Below, piece by piece: positions 6,804-14,193 of a stretch of DNA of 24,101 bases. A program made the translations under genes and the position numbers. The notes below the pieces were generated by a model that was not told the DNA's origin, did no database searches, and saw nothing but the letters and a program-made list of their open reading frames with translations. The first letter of the stretch is position 1; each line of letters begins with the position of its first letter. The stretch comes from JBDKGV01 sp039798005 (GTDB lineage: Bacteria; Fibrobacterota; Fibrobacteria; UBA5070): assembly GCA_039798005.1 (NCBI GenBank), contig JBDKGV010000017.1:1-24101 (forward strand), read 5' to 3'.

Positions 6804-9800
6804 TCAGCGGATGTTCGGAAGCACCCGCTGTTCGCGACGGCCTTGGGTCTCGAGCACCGCGTAGACCACGCCCGAGCCGACGGGCTGATAGCGCACGCTG
6901 CGGGCTTGGGTCTGGACGTCGAAGGATGCCAACTGGCGTCCGTCGATGCCGACCATCGCAAGCCTGGAACCGGCCGGGACCTCGATCTGCCAAGCGTCCT
7001 GCACGCGGAAGGCCTTGAGCTTGGAACGGCGGGCTGCGCCCTTGATTCCGGAGACGGAATCGCCGGTGGTTCCCAGGAGCGCGATGTTGTCCAGCCACAT
7101 CGCGGCCTTGCCTTCACCGGTGATGCGGAAGTTGATCGCATTGATGTGGCGGGCCTGGAGCGGACCGCACTGCTTGGCCCAGCTGGGCTGGGTGAACTGG
7201 CTCCAGAGCACGCGCATGGTCTTCCAGCTGGAATCGGTGTTGGCCAGGGTGATCGAATAGTCCTGGTAGTCCTTCACGGTATCGGTGGGAATGCCCAAGG
7301 CGAACCCGCCGGCCTTGCTCGAATGGCGCGTGGCATAGTCGAATTTGATACCCAACGAGTTCGCCACCAAGGCGCTGTCCAAGGCAAGTCCGGTGTAACC
7401 GAGCACTCCGTAGCCAAGGTCAGCCGGCTGCACCAGCACGGCATCGGTGCGCAAGGCGTTGGAGTTGCCTTCGCGAGCCTCGAAGCTCAGATCCCATGCA
7501 CTGGTCGCCTCCAGTTCATCGGCGTGCCAGCTGTTCCACTTGGCCGCCGAAGGCAGCTCGGAGGGCATCGTCTGATCATTGAACCGGTCGACCCAGACAT
7601 TGGGCCGCACCACGCCGGTGATCGTGAGTCCAATGGAATCGGATGCGCCCAAGGCGACCTTCCAGACGCCTTCTCCGATCGCACCGGCAGGGATCGAGGC
7701 CACGAAGCCTTCCTGGTCGGCATCCCATGCACCGTCGATCGCCTGCAGCCCGACGATGGTGTCACCGACCTTGAGCATCGGCACCGCGGCACCAGGAGCA
7801 CGCAAGAGGGTTCCCGTGATCTTGAGCGTGTCGCTGACCTCGAGTTGCTTCTTGGCGATCGAGAGGTTGACCACATGCCCTTCACCCGCAGGGGCCGCAA
7901 GGACGGCCGGAGTGTTGCGCACCACAGCCATGCTGAAGGCGGGAAGGATCACCTGGTGATTCCAGCCCGCAGGGATGGGGCGCCCCGAAGGCCCGGCATT
8001 GGGGAACGCGTACGCCTGATCGCTCGATCCGTTCCAAGTGTACTGCGCACCGGAGAAGCTGTAGATCCAGCCGCTGGCGAAGTTCGAGACTTGGGTAGTG
8101 CAGATCTTGGCGCTGGTGTTCATCAGAAGCCACGAAGTGTCGGCGCCCAGGACCAGCCCATGCGCTTCGAGGGTCGCGTTTCCGGTGATCTTGGCAAGCA
8201 GAGGCTTGGCGGAATCGATGGCCCAGACCTTGGAGACCATCCAATTGCCCCAGTACGCGGAAGTCGGGGCATAGAGCTCGGAGGCCGCCGAACCGGAACG
8301 GGGATCCGCAAAGAGGGACAGCGTCCCCCATGTGCCGCCATTGGCCGCACCGCCGGTGCTGCCGCCGTTGAAGCCTTCCCAGATGATGGACATGGAATTG
8401 CCGCCATTGGATTCGACCAATTGGCTCAAGGCCAGGGCGATGCCCACGGCATTTTCCGGGCGGACCATGAGATCCATCGACACCACCGAGAGGTTGATCT
8501 CGGACATGTTCACCAGACGCTCACCGGGATTTTGCAGACGACGCTTCATCATGGCCGCCAAGGTATCCAAGCGCGGCTTGAGCTTGCGCACCGCCGTCAG
8601 GGCGGCGGCGGTATTGGGCATCCCTGCCGTCCAGTAAGGGTAGGCGTGGAAATCAAAGCCGTCCAAGTAGCGCACGCCGTCCTTGACCTCGGCTTCTCCA
8701 ATTTGGCGCAGGACTTCCTCGGTCCAGGTCAGGCCATCCAACTGCATGCTGGCCGCCGCATCGAACTCGGAGGTGGACATGACCGGCCCGAAGATGACGA
8801 TCGAGGGATCGACGGCCTTCATGGCACGCGCATAGGTCAGGTACTTGTTCACATACTGGGTCGCGGTCACAGGACCGCCTTCTTCCCAATAGCCGTCCAT
8901 CTCGTTGCCGACTTCCCAGAACTTGATACCCAGCTTCTTGTCGACATTCGCGTACTTCACCCAAGCCGCGGCTTCCTCGGCCGTGCCGGTGCCGTAGTTC
9001 ACGCAGATCAGCGGCTCGACATTGGGCATGGACTGGATGTAATCCAAGTACTTGGCAAAGGTCCAGGCCGGAGGAGCGGGCCAGTTGGATGCCATGACAT
9101 TGCCCGGGTGAGCGCCCATCGCCGTCACCGGAGTCTGGACGCTGGGCGAGGTGCTCTTGACGGTGACTTCCTTCCCGGCGCTCCATGCGGTGATCTCAGC
9201 GATCTGCACACCGTCGGCCCCGATTCCCGTGGGCTTGACCACCAGGAACCGCATGTCGGTGGAGGTGATCTTGAAGGTCGTGGACGAGCCTTCGACCTTG
9301 GCGCCTGCAAGCTTGGCAAAGCGCGAGTCCATGCCGCCAAAACCGTTCCAGTAAGTGGTCGCAAGGTTTCCGACCTCCACGCTGTCGGAGCGGATTTTGC
9401 CCCAATCAATGCGGATGGAGTCGATGGCCGTCTCGGCTGCGAAATCCAGCTGCACCCAGGGCTGGGCGGCGCCCACCGGGTCGCTCCACCAGAAAGTCGT
9501 GTCGAGCCCATCGGTGAGGCGGGACTGGAAACCGGCTCCCGAGCCCGGCTGGGTGGTTCCCCGGTAGCGGGAAGTGGTCAGGATGCCAGGGCCCACCTTG
9601 TCGGGATCGGCGTGCCAGATGCCCACGGAATCGTGCTTGCCCGTGCCGTTCCAGTGGTACCAGTTGGACATGCTGCCGTTGGGGAAGCGCAGCAGGCGGA
9701 AATCCTGCTCCTTGAGGCCCCGCTTGATCCCCTCGAAGGTGGACGGCGTGTTGTAGACGGACAGGACCGTACCGGTCACGCGCCCCGTCTTGAGGGCGGG

Positions 9801-9902
9801 AAGTTCGGTCTTCACCGTTCCCGGGGTGACCTGGACGATCGCCGCACAGGCGACCCCGGCCACGGCCAGCAATCCCCCTGCGGTCTTGGACACTCTCATC
9901 AT
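6804..9902 (-). CDS. Secreted multidomain glycoside hydrolase (GH-A-like barrel) with F5/8C insert, CBM-like domain and sorting tail
   Basis: A 1032-residue exported protein. Residues 1-21 are a signal peptide. The barrel begins with FRLLRFPNGSMSNWYHWNG (68-86); an F5/8 type C (discoidin) domain is then inserted (about 110-242, SRLTDGLDTTFWWSDP...WVQLDFAAETAIDSIRIDW). The barrel resumes with VNYGTGTAEEAAAWVKYAN and KFWEVGNEMDGYWE, where Glu334 is the likely acid/base, and with NMSEINLS, where Glu468 is the likely nucleophile. The overall pattern resembles clan GH-A arabinofuranosidase/GH44-GH51-type enzymes; the family cannot be fixed by eye. A beta-sandwich (580-665), an Ig-like domain (675-765), a CBM11/CIA30-like domain (768-945) and a short C-terminal tail (GIDGRQLASF...PVGSGVVYAVLE...EQRVLP) follow. 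The tail resembles type IX secretion sorting domains. AGAGGTG precedes the ATG. Divergent from the regulator gene. Confidence 0.85.
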   Translation of the reverse strand: MMRVSKTAGGLLAVAGVACAAIVQVTPGTVKTELPALKTGRVTGTVLSVYNTPSTFEGIKRGLKEQDFRLLRFPNGSMSNWYHWNGTGKHDSVGIWHADPDKVGPGILTTSRYRGTTQPGSGAGFQSRLTDGLDTTFWWSDPVGAAQPWVQLDFAAETAIDSIRIDWGKIRSDSVEVGNLATTYWNGFGGMDSRFAKLAGAKVEGSSTTFKITSTDMRFLVVKPTGIGADGVQIAEITAWSAGKEVTVKSTSPSVQTPVTAMGAHPGNVMASNWPAPPAWTFAKYLDYIQSMPNVEPLICVNYGTGTAEEAAAWVKYANVDKKLGIKFWEVGNEMDGYWEEGGPVTATQYVNKYLTYARAMKAVDPSIVIFGPVMSTSEFDAAASMQLDGLTWTEEVLRQIGEAEVKDGVRYLDGFDFHAYPYWTAGMPNTAAALTAVRKLKPRLDTLAAMMKRRLQNPGERLVNMSEINLSVVSMDLMVRPENAVGIALALSQLVESNGGNSMSIIWEGFNGGSTGGAANGGTWGTLSLFADPRSGSAASELYAPTSAYWGNWMVSKVWAIDSAKPLLAKITGNATLEAHGLVLGADTSWLLMNTSAKICTTQVSNFASGWIYSFSGAQYTWNGSSDQAYAFPNAGPSGRPIPAGWNHQVILPAFSMAVVRNTPAVLAAPAGEGHVVNLSIAKKQLEVSDTLKITGTLLRAPGAAVPMLKVGDTIVGLQAIDGAWDADQEGFVASIPAGAIGEGVWKVALGASDSIGLTITGVVRPNVWVDRFNDQTMPSELPSAAKWNSWHADELEATSAWDLSFEAREGNSNALRTDAVLVQPADLGYGVLGYTGLALDSALVANSLGIKFDYATRHSSKAGGFALGIPTDTVKDYQDYSITLANTDSSWKTMRVLWSQFTQPSWAKQCGPLQARHINAINFRITGEGKAAMWLDNIALLGTTGDSVSGIKGAARRSKLKAFRVQDAWQIEVPAGSRLAMVGIDGRQLASFDVQTQARSVRYQPVGSGVVYAVLETQGRREQRVLPNIR

Positions 9903-10137
9903 GTTGCACCTCTTGGTAAGTACGGAAGGCGGGCGTTCCCGCCAAACTGTGCTCTGTGTAGAAGGAACCTAGGGGGAAGTTCAGGGGTCGCAGGACAATT
10001 CCGACTTAGCAAAGGATGAGCCATCACTGAATAGAGTTGATCCTCGGCATTTTGCGTGCAGAATTCCTACACACTTTTTTGCTACACGACTACGCAGGCA
10101 ATTTCCCCTGAATTTCAACCATTTTGACCATATTTCG
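9903..10137. promoter_or_regulatory. Divergent regulatory region between hydrolase and TIGR02147 regulator
   Basis: This 235-bp region is AT-richer than its flanks. It contains a stem-loop at 9928-9943 (GGCGGG-CGTT-CCCGCC) that would lie in the hydrolase mRNA leader, 26 bases before its ATG. CTACAC repeats occur at 10067-10072 and 10082-10087, with a CTACAG at 10161-10166 and a further CTACAC at 10181-10186 inside the early regulator frame. A TTGACC at 10124-10129 is a possible -35 element, but no well-spaced -10 is evident. The repeats are candidate operator half-sites. Confidence 0.45.
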
Positions 10138-11034
10138 ATGTATCATATCCATCAGATGCGCTACAGTCCTTCAAATTTTCCTACACGCTCTTGCGCGCCG
10201 CCCACTGGCCCCGTGCGCGTGTTCGACTACATGGACTACCGCGTCTATTTGCGCGACCTCTACGAGACCCGCCGCGCCGCCGACCCTCGTTTTTCCTGCC
10301 GCTACATCGCCCAGAAAGTGGGATTTCGGTCGGCGAGCTACTTCACCCAGGTGCTCAACGGCAAGGTCGGGATGACCACCGACATGGCTTTGCGCTTTGC
10401 CGCCTTCCTGAGCTTGGACCCCAAGGAATCGGACTACCTGGAGCTTTTGGTGCTGCACCAGCGCGCCAAGTCCGTGAAGGAACAGCGTCGCTACCTGGAG
10501 CGCCTGGCAACCTTCCGAGAAGCCACGGCCCATCTGGTGCCGCCGGAACATTTCCAGTTCTTCGAGAAGTGGCACCACACCGCCATCTTGGAACTCCTCT
10601 ACATCAAGCCCTTCGACGGTGACTACAAGGCCTTGGGCAAGCGCCTGCGCCCTTCCATCCCGGCTGCCAAGGCCCAGGAATCCATCGAACTGCTCCTGAA
10701 GCTGGGCATGGTGCGCAAGGACGGCGCCCTTGTGATCCGGACCCATGCGCACAGCACCAGCACGGGCGAAGCGGTGCAAGCGGTGCAAGTGGACCAGTTC
10801 CATGCCTCCACTCTCGCGCTTGCCTCCCGTTCCATCGAAGGGATGCCCCGGCACGAGCGCTCGCTTTCCAGCCTGACCATGTCCCTTTCGCCCGAAGGGC
10901 GCCAGCTGGTCGAGGCCGAGATCGTGAAGTTCCGCCACCGCGTCCGCGAGATCGCGGCCTCCGATTCCGGCGAGAATGCCGTCCATCACTTGGGGATCCT
11001 GCTGTTCCCGATGACTCACGAGGTCACACCGTGA
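10138..11034 (+). CDS. TIGR02147 / DUF4423 family protein, putative transcriptional regulator
   Basis: A 298-residue protein. The N-terminal segment FDYMDYRVYLRDLYETRRAADPRFSCRYIAQKVGFRSASYFTQVLNGKVGMT is the family signature, an HTH-like part in which YIAQKVGFRSASYFTQVLNGK looks like the recognition helix pair. The C-terminal DUF4423-like part follows (EKWHHTAILELLYIKPF, then QAVQVDQFHASTLALASRSIE, then LSPEGRQLVEAEIVKFRHRVREIA). The family was defined from a paralogous set in Fibrobacter succinogenes and lacks an assigned biochemical role; DNA binding is inferred from the HTH. The start is uncertain: ATG 10138 has no ribosome site, and the conserved region begins near residue 26, so ATG 10156 or GTG 10213 are alternatives. 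The next gene overlaps by 4 bases (GTGA), so the two are coupled. Confidence 0.85.
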   Translation: MYHIHQMRYSPSNFPTRSCAPPTGPVRVFDYMDYRVYLRDLYETRRAADPRFSCRYIAQKVGFRSASYFTQVLNGKVGMTTDMALRFAAFLSLDPKESDYLELLVLHQRAKSVKEQRRYLERLATFREATAHLVPPEHFQFFEKWHHTAILELLYIKPFDGDYKALGKRLRPSIPAAKAQESIELLLKLGMVRKDGALVIRTHAHSTSTGEAVQAVQVDQFHASTLALASRSIEGMPRHERSLSSLTMSLSPEGRQLVEAEIVKFRHRVREIAASDSGENAVHHLGILLFPMTHEVTP

Positions 11035-12209
11035 AGCGCCTTCCGATCCTGTGCTGCGCCCTGTCGATCGCACTGTGGAGCTGCGCCGACAGCCTCTCCG
11101 CCCAAGGCCCCAGCACCGAGACTTCCGGCCTCACCGCACGGATCACCGATTCCACCGGAGCTGCGTTGCCCGCCATCGGAGTGCGGGTCATCGCCTTGGG
11201 CAACCAATGGAACGCCCGCGTCGGAGCGGATGCGACCCCGGTGCTCGCGCACAGCCGGACCAACTCCATCGGCGTCGTCCATTTCGAACTGCCCGACAGC
11301 ACTCCCGTGGCCTTGGAAATCGACGACAGCCTGCATGCCGGCCGTCTGGAGGTCAAGCCCGGAAGCGACTCGCTACGGGAACTGAAGGCTCGGCCTGCGC
11401 TGTCCTTGCGGGTCATGGCCTCGGTTCCATCGGAGGTGATCTCCTCCGTCCATCTGGCTGGCACCGGATATCAGGCTTCGATGGCCAGCGACGGCTCGTG
11501 GCGATTCAAGGGCCTTTCCCGTGGCACCTGGTCGGTGGTGGCCGCCACCGATTCCGGCCTTGCCCTGCTGGGGCGAGTGACCCTGACCGACCGCTCAATC
11601 GACACCACCTTGTCTGCGGACTCCGACTCCGTGCTGGTCGAGGACTTTGCCGACGCTCCTCTCCAGAACCGCTACGGCGCCTTGCTGGGCGCCAGCTGGT
11701 GGTTCACCGTGACCGACCGGAACGAAGGCGGGAATTCCTTCACCGCACCTTCCGAGACGCGCCAGGCCCGCATCCCGTGCGAAGACGGATTCTGCCTGAG
11801 CATGGACTTCACCTTGGACCCGGCCCGTACCCAGCGCTACGCGTTGGTGGGCAACGACCTCGACGGTTCCTTCGCCCCGGGCACCACCACGCCTTTCCTG
11901 GCCGACTTCACCAAGGTCCGGTTCGTTCGGTTCCTGGCCTCGGGCTCCGGCTCGATGCTCTTCCAGATCGCCATCCGCTCCGCGAGCGGGAGCAAGCTCG
12001 CCTGCCACGTCCCGATCAACCTGACATCCACGCTTTCGCTGGTGGAGATTCCGGTCGCCATCCTCTCCTGCGACGAATCGGGCGGCGACTTCAGCGCGGT
12101 GTACGGCATGACCTGGACCGCCACTTCGGACGCCCATCTGACCTTAGGGCGCGTGCGCCTGATCGGAGCCGGCCCCCGCCAGGTCTTCCACCAACTCAAG
12201 GCCCGGTAG
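11031..12209 (+). CDS. Predicted lipoprotein with carboxypeptidase-regulatory-like and CIA30/CBM11-like domains
   Basis: A 392-residue protein starting at a GTG that overlaps the upstream stop. The N-terminus MKRLPILCCALSIALWSC has a lipobox (L15-W16-S17-C18), so it should be lipid-anchored. Residues about 33-120 (GLTARITDSTGAALPAIGVRVIAL...TNSIGVVHFELPD) and 125-195 (SDGSWRFKGLSRGTWSVVAATDSG) look like carboxypeptidase-regulatory-like beta domains. Residues about 205-385 (VLVEDFADAPLQNRYGALLGASWWFTVTD ... MTWTATSDAHLTLGRVRLIG) have the layout of a CIA30/CBM11-type jelly roll. This fold is shared with the C-terminal domain of the divergent hydrolase. No catalytic motif is seen. Coupling to the regulator suggests a surface sensor or binding partner; that is inference. 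Confidence 0.7.
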   Translation: MKRLPILCCALSIALWSCADSLSAQGPSTETSGLTARITDSTGAALPAIGVRVIALGNQWNARVGADATPVLAHSRTNSIGVVHFELPDSTPVALEIDDSLHAGRLEVKPGSDSLRELKARPALSLRVMASVPSEVISSVHLAGTGYQASMASDGSWRFKGLSRGTWSVVAATDSGLALLGRVTLTDRSIDTTLSADSDSVLVEDFADAPLQNRYGALLGASWWFTVTDRNEGGNSFTAPSETRQARIPCEDGFCLSMDFTLDPARTQRYALVGNDLDGSFAPGTTTPFLADFTKVRFVRFLASGSGSMLFQIAIRSASGSKLACHVPINLTSTLSLVEIPVAILSCDESGGDFSAVYGMTWTATSDAHLTLGRVRLIGAGPRQVFHQLKAR

Positions 12210-12228
12210 CCCACGGTCCACAGAGATT

Positions 12229-12324
12229 GGGCGCCCCCCGCAAGCGGGTCGGGCTGCCTGCCAAGCCTCCTCGCCACAGCCGCGGCTGCGGGGTCTTGGC
12301 CCTCTCGGGCGGCATCCCTGGCGC
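12229..12324 (-). repeat. Dispersed structured repeat, copy B (inverted)
   Basis: Read on the minus strand from 12324 down, this copy has GCGCCAGGGATGCC, GGCCAAGACCCCGC, a small palindrome AGCCGCGGCT, GGCTTGGCAGGCAGCCC, a hairpin CCCGC-TT-GCGGG and the closing GGGCGCC. The boxes and their order match copies A and C. GCCAAG and CTTGGC pair, as do GCGCC and GGCGC at the ends. It lies 20 bases after the lipoprotein stop and might also end that transcript. Confidence 0.78.
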
Positions 12325-12481
12325 AGAACCACACCCAAGACAGTTTTGATCGCATTCCCCGGAAATGGGGTCCCCGTGTTGCGATCCTGATCGCGCGGGG
12401 CGCACTGTGGCCGGTTGAGTCGCAAGGTTGCTGATCGCAGTGGTGGCACGACTCGTGAAGTAGTTGCGAAAATCCGTGGGT

Positions 12482-12595
12482 CCAGCCGGCGGAACGGCTG
12501 GCGGTGGTTTCCAAAGGGATGGCGGCATCCCTTTGGCCCTGGTCTGGACCGGGAGGGTCCAGAGCAACAGTTAGTGATTACCTTACCGGTGGTAA
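12482..12595 (+). promoter_or_regulatory. Four tandem hairpins in the leader of the peptidase-like gene
   Basis: Stem 1: CCAGCCG (12482-12488)/CGGCTGG (12495-12501), loop GCGGAA. Stem 2: CCAAAGGGATG (12511-12521)/CATCCCTTTGG (12526-12536), a perfect 11-bp stem with loop GCGG. Stem 3: TCTGGACC (12543-12550)/GGTCCAGA (12556-12563), loop GGGAG. Stem 4: TTACC (12583-12587)/GGTAA (12591-12595), loop GGT. The ribosome site GGAG follows at 12612. Such an array suggests a structured 5' leader or repeat remnants. Confidence 0.55.
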
Positions 12596-12621
12596 ACCAA
12601 ACACATCCCGTGGAGTTCCCA

Positions 12622-14187
12622 ATGACAAATTTTGGCATAAAAATCGCTGGGGGGGGTAAGGCCCTTGCCCTGACTCTGGCGCTTGGCGTGGTCGCTCACG
12701 CGAGCCTGGACCCAGCCGCCAAAACGGCTCCACGCCTTGCGGCTCGCGCGGCTGCCGAACCGGTTTTTACGAAGGAGACAGAGCACTTTGCGGTGTTCTA
12801 CTCCAAGACCGGCGTGCACGCCATCGCTGGGGCCACGGTGGACAAGGACGGGAATGGCCATCCCGACAATGTGGACGACATTGCCCAGGAACTGGAGCGG
12901 ATCTGGCGATTGGCCATCGATACCATGGGCTACCCTCAGCCTGTGGCCGCCAAGCGTGAGCTGGGCTACGGGCAGGATGTGCCAGCAGGCAAGTTCCCGG
13001 TGGCCATTGGCGACATGGCCACTTTCGTGCCGTCTTGGGGACCTGATGGGATGTATGGATTTTGCACAGCACCCGGCCAGGATACGTCGACCCCCAAGGG
13101 TCTGGAGGTGGTGGCAGAGAACGACTTTGTGAATTCCAGCACCAGCAAAGCCTTCCAGGTGAAGGTGAACCCGATCAATACGCCAAATCTGCTGGATTCG
13201 GTGCTGTACGACTATTCAAAGCGCCCCGACTTGGGATGGCGTGTGACCTTGGCGCATCAATTCTTTCATGCCTTGCAGAAGAAATTTGACGGCACCTTCA
13301 TCCTCGCTTTTCATGAGATGTCTGCGATATGGTTTGCCACCCGCGTCTACCCTGACATTCACCATGAATGGCAATATTTGCAGAAATTTGTGAATATTGT
13401 GAATCAGCCAGCATTCAGCACATGGGAAAAGGAGGAACTTGCCGAATTCCCGATGGTCACGGCGATGGTGAAGGCGTATGGGGATATCATTGTACGCCAA
13501 TTGTGGGAAAATCGAAATATGATCATTGAGAATGGGTCATTGACATCAGAAACTGTATGGGCACACCGCGTCATGATAAAAATGGGATATGATGAATCTC
13601 TGTTTACCAAAACCTTTGTGGAAATGGTGGCTCGGTTGGCTTTTAATCTTGATAAAAGCGAGTGGCCAACTTACAAAACAACAAATGTGACAATCGTGCA
13701 AGCATTACAAGATACTGCAGAGAAGGATAATTGGACAGGATATTCGGTAGGCGGGCCATTTCAGGTAGAGATATACAGGCTGAATTTGGCAGAAATCACG
13801 GGTAAGTGGAATTTCAAATTTAGCTATGTCACAACCACATCTTCAGCCGCATCAGGAATTATTCGTCTGCCTTCAAAAGAAGTGACTGTTGTGAGGCCAC
13901 TGGGGGGACCCTTTGTATTCAATAAGAATCCAGGAGATACGGCGATCTACGCAATCATGAGTGCCGGTTACGATGGACTTAAGCCAGGTGATCATAGCTC
14001 CATTTCCTTAGGAGTAACTGCCGCACCTGTTTCCACAGGCATTCAGAAGCGCGTCAAAGGCCTTGCACCAGGTGCCGCACTGCGATTGGACCTTCAGGGA
14101 CGGCCTGTAAAAGAGGGGAGCCATGGCATTGTGCTTGAGTACCAACCCAACCACGGCTGGGTCCGCCGCGTAAAGCTAGGGGAGTAA
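12622..14187 (+). CDS. Secreted metallopeptidase-like protein with altered active site (HQFFH)
   Basis: A 521-residue protein with signal peptide MTNFGIKIAGGGKALALTLALGVVAHA; the ATG has GGAG 6 bases upstream, and the longer open frame runs through non-coding hairpins. Layout: FAVFYSKTGVHAI; a Ca-binding-like loop DKDGNGHPDNVDDI (74-87); and TLAHQFFHALQKKFDG (209-224), followed by FHEMSAIWFATRVYPDIHHEWQYL (230-253). This resembles the MXAN_6640-type putative metalloprotease family, which normally reads HExxH and then W..EG.A.W...YP. His212, His216 and Glu232 would be zinc ligands, but the catalytic Glu is Gln213. The C-terminus (LRLDLQGRPVKEG...GIVLEYQPNHGWVRRVKL) resembles a sorting tail. 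From about 13260 the gene becomes markedly AT-richer. It is flanked by inverted repeat copies B and C. Confidence 0.7.
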   Translation: MTNFGIKIAGGGKALALTLALGVVAHASLDPAAKTAPRLAARAAAEPVFTKETEHFAVFYSKTGVHAIAGATVDKDGNGHPDNVDDIAQELERIWRLAIDTMGYPQPVAAKRELGYGQDVPAGKFPVAIGDMATFVPSWGPDGMYGFCTAPGQDTSTPKGLEVVAENDFVNSSTSKAFQVKVNPINTPNLLDSVLYDYSKRPDLGWRVTLAHQFFHALQKKFDGTFILAFHEMSAIWFATRVYPDIHHEWQYLQKFVNIVNQPAFSTWEKEELAEFPMVTAMVKAYGDIIVRQLWENRNMIIENGSLTSETVWAHRVMIKMGYDESLFTKTFVEMVARLAFNLDKSEWPTYKTTNVTIVQALQDTAEKDNWTGYSVGGPFQVEIYRLNLAEITGKWNFKFSYVTTTSSAASGIIRLPSKEVTVVRPLGGPFVFNKNPGDTAIYAIMSAGYDGLKPGDHSSISLGVTAAPVSTGIQKRVKGLAPGAALRLDLQGRPVKEGSHGIVLEYQPNHGWVRRVKLGE

Positions 14188-14193
14188 ACCCAC

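Larger units (their letters stand above)
12210..12621. other. 412-bp non-coding segment: inverted repeat copy, then a hairpin-rich leader
   Basis: No gene is supported here, although the peptidase-like frame stays open back to 12415. The left part holds copy B of the dispersed repeat in reverse orientation; 12481-12595 holds four consecutive hairpins leading into the peptidase-like gene. These are listed separately. Confidence 0.75.

Noticed and set aside
6843..10019. A 1058-codon open frame on the plus strand opposite the hydrolase gene
   Set aside because: It is an antisense shadow of a GC-rich gene. Its product is low-complexity (rich in H, G, R and D) with no recognisable domain, while the minus-strand frame has a signal peptide, catalytic motifs and a ribosome site.
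12482..12563. CsrA/RsmA-sequestering small RNA
   Set aside because: Only two of the loops contain GGA, and the array is directly upstream of a coding gene; kept as a structured leader without a regulator assigned.
12415..12621. N-terminal extension of the peptidase-like protein
   Set aside because: The frame is open but would translate the hairpin array, giving an Arg/Gly-rich leader before a clear signal peptide; the ATG at 12622 has a proper ribosome site.
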